The notes beneath the pieces are model-generated. The model was not told the DNA's origin, did no database searches, and worked only from the letters and a program-made list of their open reading frames with translations. DNA of 64,000 nt from Ferrimonas sp. YFM (lineage in GTDB: Bacteria; Pseudomonadota; Gammaproteobacteria; Enterobacterales; Shewanellaceae): NCBI RefSeq assembly GCF_030296015.1, contig NZ_AP027368.1:4326839-4390838 (forward strand), read 5' to 3'. Position 1 is the first letter of the stretch. Every line of letters begins with the position of its first letter. A program made the translations under genes and the position numbers. Positions 32,523 to 41,999 of the stretch are shown in pieces.

Positions 32523-33916
32523 GAAGGGGGGTCCTCGGAGTAGTGGGGCGTCTCAGGATGGTCATCATAGGGATGACACAGGGCCCGATGCAACTCCATT
32601 AGCGGCCCGGCGTCATCCCTTTCCGCCGCCTCGATCGCCTCCTGGGCCAGATGGGTACGCAGCACCACCGCCGGATTGGCCCGGGCGCGGGCCTGTTGCC
32701 AGGCCCCCAACTCGGTGAAGGAGAGCGCCTGCCGGTACTGCTGCCACCACTGCGCCCAGGCATCGTCACCGCCGAGGCGGACCTGCAGCTCGCCCCCCTC
32801 ATCCTGGGGATCGAGCCGGGCAAACAGCCTCAGGGTGCTGTGGTAATCCACTCCGGCTCTTTGCATCATCCCCACCAGGGCAGCCATTCGGTCCAGCCTG
32901 GACTGAAGCTCCCCCTCTCCAGTCACCCCCAGCCGTGACTCCATCCGCCACAGGTAACGGGCGGTCAGCCGGCTCTGATACACCTCCAGTGCCTGAGGCA
33001 TCACTTCGCTGTTCAGATGATCACTCAAGGCCAACGCCAGCCGCTGCAGGTTCCACCAACCGATGCCCGGCTGCTGATCGAAGGCGTAACGGCCATAGTG
33101 ATCCGAGTGATTGCAGACGAAGCCGGGATCACAGCGGTCCATAAAGGCAAAGGGGCCATAGTCGAAGGTCTCCCCGAGCAGGGACATGTTGTCACTGTTG
33201 AGGACCCCGTGGGCAAACCCCGCCGCCTGCCAGTCGGCGATGGTCTCTGCGGTACGCGCGCACACCTCTAGGAACAGGGCCGACACAGGGTCCGATTGTT
33301 GCTGGCATTGGGGGAAGTAACGGGCCAGGGCGTAATCGAGCAGCGCCTGCAATCGTTCAGGCTGCTGGCTGTGGCGGAAGTACTCGAAGTGACCAAACCT
33401 CAGGTGGCTGGGCGTCACCCTGACGGTGATCGCCCCCCGCTCAGGCTGCTCACGAAACACCGGCGTGTCCGAGGCCAACACCGCCAGGGCCCGGGAGGTG
33501 GGGATACCCAAGTGGTGCAGGGCTTCGCTGGCGAGAAACTCCCGCACCGCTGAGCGGATCACCGCCCGGCCGTCTCCGCCTCTGGAGTAGGGTGTGGGGC
33601 CACTGCCCTTGAGGAACAGCTCCCAGCCATTGACCTCCCCCAGATGACAACCCCGGCCATCGCCCAGCCTGGGGGTATAGCCACCAAATTGGTGGCCGGA
33701 ATAGACCTGGGCGGTCGGCGCCAATGGAAAAGGTCCCTCACCATTGAGCTGACGCAAAAGCGCCTCGCTGCACTCCCCCAGTCCGAGGGTGGAGGCCATC
33801 TGCTCACTCCAACCGAGCAAGGTCGGGTTTGCCAGGGGCACAGGCTGGACCTCCTCAGCCAATCCCGCTACCGCCTGATTGATTCCCGATGTTAGCTTCA
33901 GCACACTTTCTCCCAT
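32486..33916 (-). CDS. selO: protein adenylyltransferase SelO (YdiU)
   Basis: The 476-residue protein carries YSGHQFGGYTPRLGDGRG and KGSGPTPYSRGGDGRAV, the inverted-nucleotide pseudokinase signature, and HGVLNSDNMSLLGETFDYGP. It ends in SCSS, the conserved C-terminal Cys segment (selenocysteine in some relatives). SelO transfers AMP to proteins during redox stress. GTG 33904, preceded by GGGAG, is an alternative start. Confidence 0.94.
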   Translation of the reverse strand: MGESVLKLTSGINQAVAGLAEEVQPVPLANPTLLGWSEQMASTLGLGECSEALLRQLNGEGPFPLAPTAQVYSGHQFGGYTPRLGDGRGCHLGEVNGWELFLKGSGPTPYSRGGDGRAVIRSAVREFLASEALHHLGIPTSRALAVLASDTPVFREQPERGAITVRVTPSHLRFGHFEYFRHSQQPERLQALLDYALARYFPQCQQQSDPVSALFLEVCARTAETIADWQAAGFAHGVLNSDNMSLLGETFDYGPFAFMDRCDPGFVCNHSDHYGRYAFDQQPGIGWWNLQRLALALSDHLNSEVMPQALEVYQSRLTARYLWRMESRLGVTGEGELQSRLDRMAALVGMMQRAGVDYHSTLRLFARLDPQDEGGELQVRLGGDDAWAQWWQQYRQALSFTELGAWQQARARANPAVVLRTHLAQEAIEAAERDDAGPLMELHRALCHPYDDHPETPHYSEDPPSWASSITLSCSS

Positions 33917-33963
33917 ATCCCTCTGTCACAATAGCGGGATCTGTTATCCCAACTGGAGTGATC

Positions 33964-34323
33964 ATGACCTCTATCCTGATGGTGGCCCACGACAGCCCCT
34001 ATGGCTCCGAGAAGCTCTACAACGCCCTGCGCATCGCCCTGGCGCTGCAGGAACACGCCGACACCCCGATTCAGCAACACCTGTTCCTGATGTCCGACGC
34101 CGTGGGCGCCGCCCTGTCCGGCCAGAGCACCCCGGATCTCAGCTACCACATCGGCCAGATGCTGGAGCTGCTGATGGCCCAGGGGGTACCGGTCAGCCTG
34201 TGCAAAACCTGCGTCGAGGCCCGTGGCATCTCCGAAGAACGACTGATCCCCGGGGTGAAGATCGGCACCCTGGTGGAGCTGAGCCAGTGGACCCTCAGTA
34301 GCGACAAGGTGATCCATATTTGA
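33964..34323 (+). CDS. DsrE/DsrF-family protein
   Basis: From ATG 33964 (GGAG at 33954) the 119-residue protein has the DsrE fold pattern: ILMVAHDSPYGSEKLYNALRIA, then FLMSDAVGAAL and GVPVSLCKTCVEARGI. The Cys pair CKTC could carry sulfur or act in redox, as in DsrE/TusD relatives. It diverges from selO with 47 bp between the starts. Confidence 0.82.
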   Translation: MTSILMVAHDSPYGSEKLYNALRIALALQEHADTPIQQHLFLMSDAVGAALSGQSTPDLSYHIGQMLELLMAQGVPVSLCKTCVEARGISEERLIPGVKIGTLVELSQWTLSSDKVIHI

Positions 34324-34414
34324 TCCCCTTCGCAAATCTAACCCAAGGCTGTAGAGGCATTGTCGATGCTTTTTTAAGATACCACCATACCTGAGCAATG
34401 AACCGGGGTATTGG

Positions 34415-34813
34415 ATGAAAAGCGAATTTCTGACCGGGCGGCTGGCCCGTGAATACCAGACCATGGCCAAGATGACCCGCCTCTACTGTCGGGCCAACTG
34501 CAGCGACAGTGAGCCACAAACTGGCCTGTGCCCCCAGTGCGGCGAGCTGCTGGCCTACGCCGAGAAGAAACTGGACCGCTGCCCCTATGGCGGGGAGAAG
34601 CCCACCTGTGGCAACTGCCCCATCCACTGCTACAAGCCGGCCGAGCGTCAACAAGCCAGGGTGATCATGCGCTATGCCGGTCCGCGGATGATCCTGCGCC
34701 ACCCCCTGGCCGCCATCCAGCACATTGCCGACAGCCGCCGCCCGGTGCCGGAGCGCCCTCCGATGCAGGCCAACCGCCGTCGCCGCAGCCGACCTCGGCC
34801 GCTGCAACCTTAG
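34415..34813 (+). CDS. YgbA-family (nitrous oxide-stimulated promoter) Cys-rich protein
   Basis: The 132-residue protein has the YgbA pattern: REYQTMAKMTRLYCRANC, LCPQCGELLAYAEKKLDRCPYG and KPTCGNCPIHCYKP, eight Cys in all. E. coli YgbA is induced by nitric oxide and helps recovery from nitrosative stress. The basic tail (RRRRSRPRP) is longer than usual. It stands alone before a strong terminator. Confidence 0.82.
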   Translation: MKSEFLTGRLAREYQTMAKMTRLYCRANCSDSEPQTGLCPQCGELLAYAEKKLDRCPYGGEKPTCGNCPIHCYKPAERQQARVIMRYAGPRMILRHPLAAIQHIADSRRPVPERPPMQANRRRRSRPRPLQP

Positions 34814-34816
34814 TAC

Positions 34817-34846
34817 GAAAAAGGGCGCCAATTGGCGCCCTTTTTT
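34817..34846 (+). terminator. terminator of the ygbA-like gene
   Basis: AAAAGGGCGCCAATTGGCGCCCTTTT is one self-complementary block (13 bases each arm) followed by more T. Confidence 0.85.
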
Positions 34847-35037
34847 GCCCAAAAATCCTCACCGGGACAGTAAGCCTCTACCCCAAATCCAATCTGAACC
34901 TACCGGCCTTTCACTCAAACAGACACAGGGTCGCCCTGACTCTTTAACCCTTTGGCAAAAATCCCCCTGTCGCCCCTACTCTGGGGCGGCAGATTTGGGT
35001 AAGCTCAACGGCAACAATCACAACAAGGACACGACCC

Positions 35038-37083
35038 ATGAAGAGAGGATGGCTCCCCGCGGCAATCGCGGCGGCCCTGTTTGCCCAACCCGCCCTGGCC
35101 GAACGTCACCACGACATCACCCTGGACGACTTTTTCACCATCAACGGCATGAGCCAGGTGCAGCTGAGCGCCGATGGCAAGCAAGCTGTCTGGGTCCAGA
35201 GCTACTGGGACGAAGCGGCTGACAAGAGCCTCAACGATCTGTGGCGGGTGCAGCTGGGCAGCCAGATGCCCGAGCGTCTCACCTTCACCCCCGAGCGTGA
35301 GTCTCAGCCCCGCATCGACGCGGCCGGCAAGTACCTCTACTTCCTGAGAGGGGAGAAGCGCGGCGAAGGCAAGCAGCCTCCCTACAACGGCAAGTCCCAG
35401 GTGTTCCGCATGCACCTGAGCGGTGGCGAAGCGGTGCCTCTGACCCGCGAAGTCAATGGCGTGCGCCACTTCGAACTGGCGGATGGCCAGCTGTGGTTTA
35501 CCGGGGTGCGTGACCACACCGAACAGGACGCCTTCACCCAGCACCGCAGTGCCAATAAGGGACCGGACTACGGCCACGGCACGGTCAAGGTGAACCCTCT
35601 CTACAAGCTGGATCTGCAAAACTTCCGCCAGGAACTGGTGCTGGATGACGACAAGGTGGTGTGGGACTTCGACATCAGCGCCGACGGCCAGCGCCTGGCC
35701 CGGGTCACCACCACGGACAACGAGCTGATCTTCCTCGAGGGCTGGTCCAACGTGGAGGTGTATGACATCGCCAAGGGCAACAACCTGGTGCTGGAGGACA
35801 GCGCCTGGCGTGAGCAGGCCCCCTCCCCCTACGGCTGGCTGATGCACCCCAAGTGGAGTCCGGATGGCGACAAGCTGGCCTGGCGCATCGACTTCGATGG
35901 CCACCCGGGCCAGATGTTCGTCGCCCAGTTGGACGATGAGATGAAGGTTGAGTGGCAGCTGGACATGAAGCGCCCCGGCAAGGCCACCCTCAACGGCAGC
36001 GACAGCCAGTGGCTGCCCGGCTCCGATGAGCTGTGCTACCGCGGCGCCGAGCAGGGCTCAGTCAAACTGTTCTGCACCGACATCGACGACGGCAAGCAGG
36101 GCAAGACCCGCACCCTGACCAAGGGCGACTATGTGGTGGGCAGCTACGCCTTCGATGGCCGCGGCAAAACCATGGTGATGAGCCACAATGCCCTGGACCA
36201 CTTCTATGACCTCTATCAGGGTAAGGTGGGCAAAACCCCGCACCGGGTGACCAACATCAACCCCCAGAGCGACAGCTGGAAGCTGCCTCAGATCAGCCGC
36301 TACCAGTGGACCGCCCCAGATGGCAGCACAGTAGAGGGGATTCTGGAACTGCCCCCAGGCTACAAGAAGTCTGACGGCCCTCTGCCTCTGGTGGTGCAGA
36401 TCCACGGCGGCCCGACTGCCGCCACTCCCTACGCCCTGGCACACCGCTCCTACGGGCGCGCCACCTTTGCCGCCAAGGGCTGGGCACTGCTCTCCCCCAA
36501 CTATCGCGGCTCCACCGGCTATGGTGACAAGTTCCTGGTGGATCTCATCGGCAATGAGCACGACATTGAGGTGAAGGATATCGAAGCCGGCGTCGACGCC
36601 CTGATCAAAGAGGGGATCGCCGATGGCGACAAACTGGCGGTGATGGGTTGGAGTAACGGTGGCTACCTGACCAACGCCCTGATCAGCACCAACACCCGCT
36701 ATAAGGCGGCCAGCTCCGGTGCCGGCGTGTTCGATCAGCGTCTGCAGTGGCTGCTGGAGGACACCCCTGGGCATGTACTCAACTACATGGAGGGACTGCC
36801 CTGGGAGAAGCCCGAGGCCTACACCCATGGCTCCAGCCTGAGCCACGCCGGCAACATCCGTACTCCTACCCTGATTCACATGGGTGAGAACGATGAGCGG
36901 GTGCCCGCTCCCCACGCCAAGGGTCTGTACCGCACTCTGCGCCATTACCTGAACGTGCCCACCGAACTGGTGATCTACCCGGGTGAAGGCCACGGCCTGA
37001 GCAAGTACTCCCACCGCAAGACCAAGATGGGGTGGGACCTGGCCTGGTTCGAGCACTATGTGCTGGGCAAAGAGCAGAAATAA
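35038..37083 (+). CDS. secreted S9-family prolyl oligopeptidase/dipeptidyl peptidase
   Basis: The 681-residue protein has a signal peptide (cleavage after PALA, about residue 21), an N-terminal beta-propeller region and a C-terminal alpha/beta hydrolase domain. The catalytic triad is visible: Ser about 539 in GWSNGGY, Asp about 618 in GENDERVP and His about 650 in GEGHGL. The size fits the S9C acylaminoacyl/dipeptidyl group. It probably trims peptides in the periplasm or outside the cell. Confidence 0.88.
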   Translation: MKRGWLPAAIAAALFAQPALAERHHDITLDDFFTINGMSQVQLSADGKQAVWVQSYWDEAADKSLNDLWRVQLGSQMPERLTFTPERESQPRIDAAGKYLYFLRGEKRGEGKQPPYNGKSQVFRMHLSGGEAVPLTREVNGVRHFELADGQLWFTGVRDHTEQDAFTQHRSANKGPDYGHGTVKVNPLYKLDLQNFRQELVLDDDKVVWDFDISADGQRLARVTTTDNELIFLEGWSNVEVYDIAKGNNLVLEDSAWREQAPSPYGWLMHPKWSPDGDKLAWRIDFDGHPGQMFVAQLDDEMKVEWQLDMKRPGKATLNGSDSQWLPGSDELCYRGAEQGSVKLFCTDIDDGKQGKTRTLTKGDYVVGSYAFDGRGKTMVMSHNALDHFYDLYQGKVGKTPHRVTNINPQSDSWKLPQISRYQWTAPDGSTVEGILELPPGYKKSDGPLPLVVQIHGGPTAATPYALAHRSYGRATFAAKGWALLSPNYRGSTGYGDKFLVDLIGNEHDIEVKDIEAGVDALIKEGIADGDKLAVMGWSNGGYLTNALISTNTRYKAASSGAGVFDQRLQWLLEDTPGHVLNYMEGLPWEKPEAYTHGSSLSHAGNIRTPTLIHMGENDERVPAPHAKGLYRTLRHYLNVPTELVIYPGEGHGLSKYSHRKTKMGWDLAWFEHYVLGKEQK

Positions 37084-37102
37084 CTGATATTTCATCAAAA
37101 TT

Positions 37103-37128
37103 GGGGAGCCTGTCGGCTCCCCTTTTTT
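37103..37128 (+). terminator. terminator of the S9 peptidase gene
   Basis: GGGGAGCC and GGCTCCCC form an 8-bp stem with loop TGTC and six T. Confidence 0.88.
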
Positions 37129-37173
37129 ATACTCTGGGTCTCGGATTGGCACAGCAAATATGGAGATTAACCT

Positions 37174-38337
37174 ATGTGCACTCACCTGACCCTGGCTCCC
37201 TGGGGCGAGATCAGCAACCACAACCCCTACCTGTCGGGCCGCTGTCACGACTTCCCCTTCATCATTCCCACCACGCTGCAGCTGGTGCCGGCCAATGTGG
37301 ACATTTTTCCTGATGGCCCAGCGGCGCCAACCGGCAACACCTACGGCTTTACTGCCGTTCGGGCGTCGGACGATTTGAGGGACTATCCGGTAACACCGGC
37401 CCTGAAGGCGCTGTTCAAAGGCCAGTTCGAGACCCTGGCCAGGAACACCTACTACGACGGCATCAACCAAGCCGGGCTCAGCGGCGCCGCCCTGTATATG
37501 GTGGGCTCCCAGTATGAAGTGGCTGACGCTGACCAGGAGGGCGTGCCCTACAACCAGCTGGTGGGCTTCATTCTGCGGCACTACGCCAGCGTGGATGAGA
37601 TCGAGCGGGATTTCGGCCCACAAGGCAAGTTAGCGGTCACCAACCCCCTGCCCGGCGTATTGGAGCATGTGCTGCCCCTGCACATGGCCTTCACCGACAA
37701 CAAGGGCCACTCATTGATCATCGAATGCCTGGAGGGCAAGACCCAGCTGTATCGCAATCAGCACGGCGTGATGACCAACCAGCCCGCCTACTCCTGGCAC
37801 CTGAACAACCTCAACAACTACAACCGCCTCTCCTGCACCAATGTCATTGAGTTCGATGAACAGGGGCAGGCATCCCAGGCCAACGGCAGCGGCCTTCGAG
37901 GGGTACCGGCGGACGCCACTCCGGAATCGCGCTTTGTGCGAGCCTTCAAGCTGCGTCAGGCCGGCGCCACCATCAACGTGGATGAACCCGAGGAGCATCA
38001 TTACCAGCTGAGGGTGATGCAAACCCTCAAGGTGCTGCAGAACATGTGGGTGCCCATGGGATCGGTGCTGGAGAATCTGAGCCTGGGACAGGACGGGGGG
38101 CCGGTGGACAAGCTGCTGGTGAACCCACCGAAAAATCCTCATGACTTCAGCCAGTTCTGTACCGTTCGCGACCACCAGAACGCCTGCTACTTCTACACCA
38201 GCTACAACAACCCCAGGCTCAACCGGGTAGAGCTGGCCACGGCACTGGAGGGACTGACGGAGATCCGCGACCTGAACCTGTTCCCGGCGAACCACTGGTA
38301 TGAGGACGCCACCCAGACTGAACAGGTAACGGACTAA
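37174..38337 (+). CDS. linear amide C-N hydrolase, choloylglycine hydrolase family
   Basis: The 387-residue protein has Cys at residue 2, the N-terminal nucleophile exposed after Met removal. Further family residues follow: Arg in SGRCHDF, Asp in YYDGINQAGLS, and Asn in MTNQPAYSWHLNNLNNY. There is no signal peptide, so the enzyme is cytosolic. Relatives hydrolyse conjugated bile salts, penicillin V or N-acyl homoserine lactones. The substrate cannot be chosen from the sequence. Confidence 0.85.
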   Translation: MCTHLTLAPWGEISNHNPYLSGRCHDFPFIIPTTLQLVPANVDIFPDGPAAPTGNTYGFTAVRASDDLRDYPVTPALKALFKGQFETLARNTYYDGINQAGLSGAALYMVGSQYEVADADQEGVPYNQLVGFILRHYASVDEIERDFGPQGKLAVTNPLPGVLEHVLPLHMAFTDNKGHSLIIECLEGKTQLYRNQHGVMTNQPAYSWHLNNLNNYNRLSCTNVIEFDEQGQASQANGSGLRGVPADATPESRFVRAFKLRQAGATINVDEPEEHHYQLRVMQTLKVLQNMWVPMGSVLENLSLGQDGGPVDKLLVNPPKNPHDFSQFCTVRDHQNACYFYTSYNNPRLNRVELATALEGLTEIRDLNLFPANHWYEDATQTEQVTD

Positions 38338-38370
38338 CCGGCCCAGCCGTCACCGCCTGGGCGGACTGGT

Positions 38371-39417
38371 TCATCTACTGGGTATCAGGTGACGGCTGAC
38401 CGCCAGGGTCTCAGAGGGGGTTTTGCCCAGGGTGTAACGCCCTGCCACGGCGAACTGCTGGTTGTATCTGGCCAGCCACTCATCCAGCTTTTGCTGAATG
38501 GGCGCCAACTCCTCATACCTTTGCGCCTTGAACAGGGGCTCATAGAGCTCGTTCCAGATCAAAGTATGGAAGCGGGCACCCAGGCCATTGACCACAGGAC
38601 CGTTGTAGGCGCGCATGTGGATGTGGTTGCACTCCAGTTCGGCGATGGCCTGCTGATAAGGCAGGCTCTTGCCACCGAAAAATTCTGCCCCCTTATCGGT
38701 GAGCAGATTGGAGATGGGCAGGCTGTGCTGGCGATACCAGGGGGCCACCCGGCTCAGCAGGAATTCGCTGGCTGCGGCAGAGTCGTTGCTGGTGCTGATC
38801 CAGCCGTGGGCATACTGGCTGTAGGCGTCGAGGAAGGTGTGCTGATACAGGGTGCCCAGGGTACCCACCTCGCCCAGCTTGAAGGTGTCCTGAACGCACA
38901 CCTCTCCAGGATAGCGACACTCCACCCCCATCTGATCCTGCTTGAGTTCGTAGAGCGCCTCTGCTTTGCGGCGAGACTCGGGATCCAGCTCCTTGCGCTG
39001 ATCCAGGGCATTCTGCAAAGCCAGCAGTCGGTTCTTCTTGGTTTCCAGGTTGTGGCGAACCCAGATGGCCCGCACCCCGGAGGGGGAGATGGTGCAGCCT
39101 CGGGCGGTCAGCAGTTCGGCGGCCCTGGCCTGACCGTAGTTGGGGTAATCCAGGGCAATCTCGATCACCTGAGACTCCACCTCGGGGGAGACCCGGTTCT
39201 TCAATGCCGGCTTCTTGCGGGAGAGGTTCTTCAGACCCTGCTCTCCCGCCTTCTCATACTGACGCTTAAAACGGTAGTAGCTGTCTCGGCTGTAACCCAT
39301 GATGTCACAGGCCCGGCTGATGCTGCCCAGTTCCTTTGCAAGCTGCAGCAGAGCCAGCTTGCTGCGAATGTCGCCACTGCTTTTTCCGGTCACTAGAGTG
39401 CCACTGATTTGTTGCAA
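38371..39417 (-). CDS. IS481-type transposase-like protein with a broken DDE triad
   Basis: The 348-residue protein has an N-terminal helix-turn-helix (LGSISRACDIMGYSRDSYYRF), a second DNA-binding helix region and an rve integrase core. Two catalytic Asp are present (CVQDTF, LTDKGAEFF). The position of the third acid, normally N-G-x-x-E-R-F, reads NGLGARF with Ala281. No terminal inverted repeats or target duplication are visible around the gene. It is either a decayed insertion sequence or a retained DNA-binding protein. Confidence 0.78.
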   Translation of the reverse strand: MQQISGTLVTGKSSGDIRSKLALLQLAKELGSISRACDIMGYSRDSYYRFKRQYEKAGEQGLKNLSRKKPALKNRVSPEVESQVIEIALDYPNYGQARAAELLTARGCTISPSGVRAIWVRHNLETKKNRLLALQNALDQRKELDPESRRKAEALYELKQDQMGVECRYPGEVCVQDTFKLGEVGTLGTLYQHTFLDAYSQYAHGWISTSNDSAAASEFLLSRVAPWYRQHSLPISNLLTDKGAEFFGGKSLPYQQAIAELECNHIHMRAYNGPVVNGLGARFHTLIWNELYEPLFKAQRYEELAPIQQKLDEWLARYNQQFAVAGRYTLGKTPSETLAVSRHLIPSR

Positions 39418-39429
39418 TTGAGTTCGAGG

Positions 39430-41031
39430 TTACCAGAAAACTCCATTAGGGGTGTAGCCCAACCACCTGAACCAGGTTTCTCCGAGTAACACACTGGTAA
39501 TCCAGCCAATCATCAGCATGGTAAAGCCAAATTTGAAGGTGTCCGACAGGCTGTAATGGTCGGTGGAGTAGAGCAGCAACGCCGGCTTACTGTTGAAGGG
39601 GAGCACATAGACATGCTCAATCAGCAGTGCCACCGGCAGAGCCAGGCTCATCACCGGATAGCCGAAACGTTGGGCCACCCCAATGGCGATGGGCACAAAC
39701 AGCATGGTCCTCATGGTCTTGGACTGAAACACCAATGAGCTGAGCAGCATGCATCCGGTCAGCGCCACATAGAACACCCAGAATGGGGTGGTCTCGCCCA
39801 TGCCGAAGGTTTCCAGCCCGGCGTTCACCACCAGGTTGGGCAGATCCGTCTGCTTGAAACCGGCTCCCAGGGTATAGGCACCGGCGGAGAACATCAGCAG
39901 GTGCCAGGGGATGTCCACCTGATTCCAGTTGACCACCCCGATGCGGGGAGACAGCGCGACAATGGCGCCGATGAAGGCCACGGCCGTGGCACTGACACCG
40001 TGGTAGCGGTCAGTCGCCCAGAACACCAGGATGGTGACGAAGATCAGTATGGATTTGATCTCCATCCGGGTGACCGGCCCCATGGCCGTCAGCTCCTTCT
40101 GAAGCCGCTCCATGCCGCCGGGGATCTGGGGCAGGCGCTCCTCCGGCGCCAGAGGGAAGAACACCCGGGTGGCAAGTAACCAACCGATGAGGATCATGCA
40201 CACCACTATGGGCAGGGCGACGATCATCCAGTCGGCAAAGAAGAAGCTGCCGCCTATGGCGCCGGCGATCAGGCTGGCCGCCAGCAGGTTGGCGCCGGAC
40301 CCGGTCACAAAGGCGCCGGCGCAGAGGTTGATCTGCAGCAGGTTCTGCAGCACCAGGTTACGACCGAAGTTGTTCCTCTGGTTGCCGCCTCTGGCCCCGT
40401 AGACCGCGGCAATCACCATAAAGATCGGCATCAGTATCGCCGCCTTGGCGGTGGTGGCCGAGATGAAGGCGGACAGCACCAGGTTGATCACCATGAAGCT
40501 GTAGAAGATGGGGGTGGCACTGGTGCCGAAGCGACAGATAAACCACAGGGCAAACCGCTTGGCCGCCCCCGAGGTCACCAACATGGACGCCAGAATAAAG
40601 GAGAGGATGTTGAGCCACATGATGGGGTGCCCCAACTGGGCGTACGCCACCCGTTCAGGCAGTACCCCGGTCAGCACCATGGTAATGATCACGATGAGGG
40701 AGGTCAGATAGTTGGGCAGAGCCTCGGTGATCCACAGGATCACCGCCCCACAGAAGATCGCCAGCATCGCCAGTCCTTTCAGCCCAAAGGCTTCCGGCCC
40801 CAGCTCCTGATAACGCAGCGCCGCCCCCTTGCTCAACAGTTGTGGGTCAACCTGGGCCAGGAAGCCGGGCACATCGCCAAGCATCAGGGCAGCAAACACC
40901 GCCAGAGCGATAAACAACCCGCTCTGCTCCAGCCACTGCTCCAGGGAGGACTTGGCACGCACCGGCAGGTGCTCCATTCGATACTGACTCATGTCCAGGG
41001 GATCGTCCCTGACCACTTTCGCTACGTTCAT
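39430..41031 (-). CDS. DASS/SLC13-family anion:sodium symporter
   Basis: The 533-residue protein has about 12 hydrophobic segments, the DASS-type segment ILWITEALPNYLTSLIVI in the first half, and FVTGSGANLLAASL in the middle. It likely carries di- or tricarboxylates or sulfate. The N-terminal 45 residues are hydrophilic. It is encoded 12 bp beyond the transposase-like gene's start, on the same strand. Confidence 0.85.
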   Translation of the reverse strand: MNVAKVVRDDPLDMSQYRMEHLPVRAKSSLEQWLEQSGLFIALAVFAALMLGDVPGFLAQVDPQLLSKGAALRYQELGPEAFGLKGLAMLAIFCGAVILWITEALPNYLTSLIVIITMVLTGVLPERVAYAQLGHPIMWLNILSFILASMLVTSGAAKRFALWFICRFGTSATPIFYSFMVINLVLSAFISATTAKAAILMPIFMVIAAVYGARGGNQRNNFGRNLVLQNLLQINLCAGAFVTGSGANLLAASLIAGAIGGSFFFADWMIVALPIVVCMILIGWLLATRVFFPLAPEERLPQIPGGMERLQKELTAMGPVTRMEIKSILIFVTILVFWATDRYHGVSATAVAFIGAIVALSPRIGVVNWNQVDIPWHLLMFSAGAYTLGAGFKQTDLPNLVVNAGLETFGMGETTPFWVFYVALTGCMLLSSLVFQSKTMRTMLFVPIAIGVAQRFGYPVMSLALPVALLIEHVYVLPFNSKPALLLYSTDHYSLSDTFKFGFTMLMIGWITSVLLGETWFRWLGYTPNGVFW

Positions 41032-41352
41032 CTGTCGTCTGCCTACTGTTTGACCTTGGTGACACGTTACCGATTTAGCCGAAGCAAAACCTGGATCCAG
41101 ATCACTTTAACATCAAGGAAGTGTTTTTTTGATCAGATCCGCAAAGCTCAAACCAACTCCAAATAGATTTATTAAAATACTGAAATATAAGAAATAAAAT
41201 AAAATTAACGACAAAGCAAAAAGGAGCACATGTATGATCTAGTCAAAACTAATAAGTTTCTTATTTGATCTGGGTCACACCTTTTTTCTGCCAGGCTGCT
41301 TAGCATAAATGGTGAAAACATCATCACGAACCGCGAAAGAAGGATTGCCCTG
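41032..41352. other. divergent regulatory region between the DASS symporter and the CYTH cluster
   Basis: AT-rich non-coding sequence. TTTGA-TCTGGG-TCACA at 41264-41279 is a 9 of 10 CRP-like match. A half-match (TCACT) lies near 41102. No gene was found. Confidence 0.45.
41264..41279. promoter_or_regulatory. CRP-like site before the CYTH-like gene
   Basis: TTTGA-N6-TCACA is centred about 80 bp upstream of ATG 41353. Confidence 0.45.
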
Positions 41353-41988
41353 ATGGCTGAACTGAAAATCGGAGAGATCTCCAAACCCCGTTTCGAATTC
41401 CGCACCTTTGGCCAGGACTTTACCCAGCCTGGAGAGCGTATGGCTCGCCTGTCCCAGCCGGTGCCGGAAAAAGTCTGGTGTCGTCACAGCGACGAGATCT
41501 ACATCATGTCCAGAACCAACGACCTGAATAACACCAAGATTCGTGACGGCAAGATGGACATCAAAACCTTCGTGACCGAGCAGGATGGCCTGGAACAGTG
41601 GGATCCCAAACTGAAGGCGGAGTTTCCCGTTGGCCGTGCCCAATTGGCGGAAGAGATCCTGCCCGCCTTTATGGTGGATGCCCCCGAGCTGACCAAGGAT
41701 GAATACAGCCTCGAGGCGTTCCTGGAGCTGGTGAACCGCCACCCCGACCTGCAGGCGGTCAAGGTTCACAAAGAACGCTACGGCTATATGGTCAATGACA
41801 CCATCTGCGAAGTCGCCAAGGTCCTGGTCAACGGCGCCAGCATTGTCAGCATCAACTCCGAGTCCACCGAACTGGAAGACATCCAGAAAACCATCAAAGA
41901 TGTTGGCCTGGAAGGTGTCGAGAACATCAACTATCTGCAGGCGATCAAACGCGTCATCGGCATGATCGACAAACCCCTGGCCAACTGA
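41353..41988 (+). CDS. protein of unknown function, possible CYTH-like beta domain
   Basis: The 211-residue cytoplasmic protein opens with KPRFEFRTFGQDF, then SDEIYIMSRTNDLNNTKIRDGKMDIK and GLEQWDPKLKAEFP. These strand-like repeats of charged and aromatic residues recall CYTH/triphosphate-tunnel proteins, though a clear ExExK is absent. The C-terminal part is helical. It is followed by a true CYTH gene 11 bp downstream and sits at the head of a phosphate-related cluster. The assignment is by pattern only. Confidence 0.55.
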   Translation: MAELKIGEISKPRFEFRTFGQDFTQPGERMARLSQPVPEKVWCRHSDEIYIMSRTNDLNNTKIRDGKMDIKTFVTEQDGLEQWDPKLKAEFPVGRAQLAEEILPAFMVDAPELTKDEYSLEAFLELVNRHPDLQAVKVHKERYGYMVNDTICEVAKVLVNGASIVSINSESTELEDIQKTIKDVGLEGVENINYLQAIKRVIGMIDKPLAN

Positions 41989-41999
41989 GGAGAGACACC

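Noticed and set aside
38337-39430. An intact IS481-family insertion sequence
   Set aside because: No terminal inverted repeats or target duplication could be seen and the catalytic Glu is missing.
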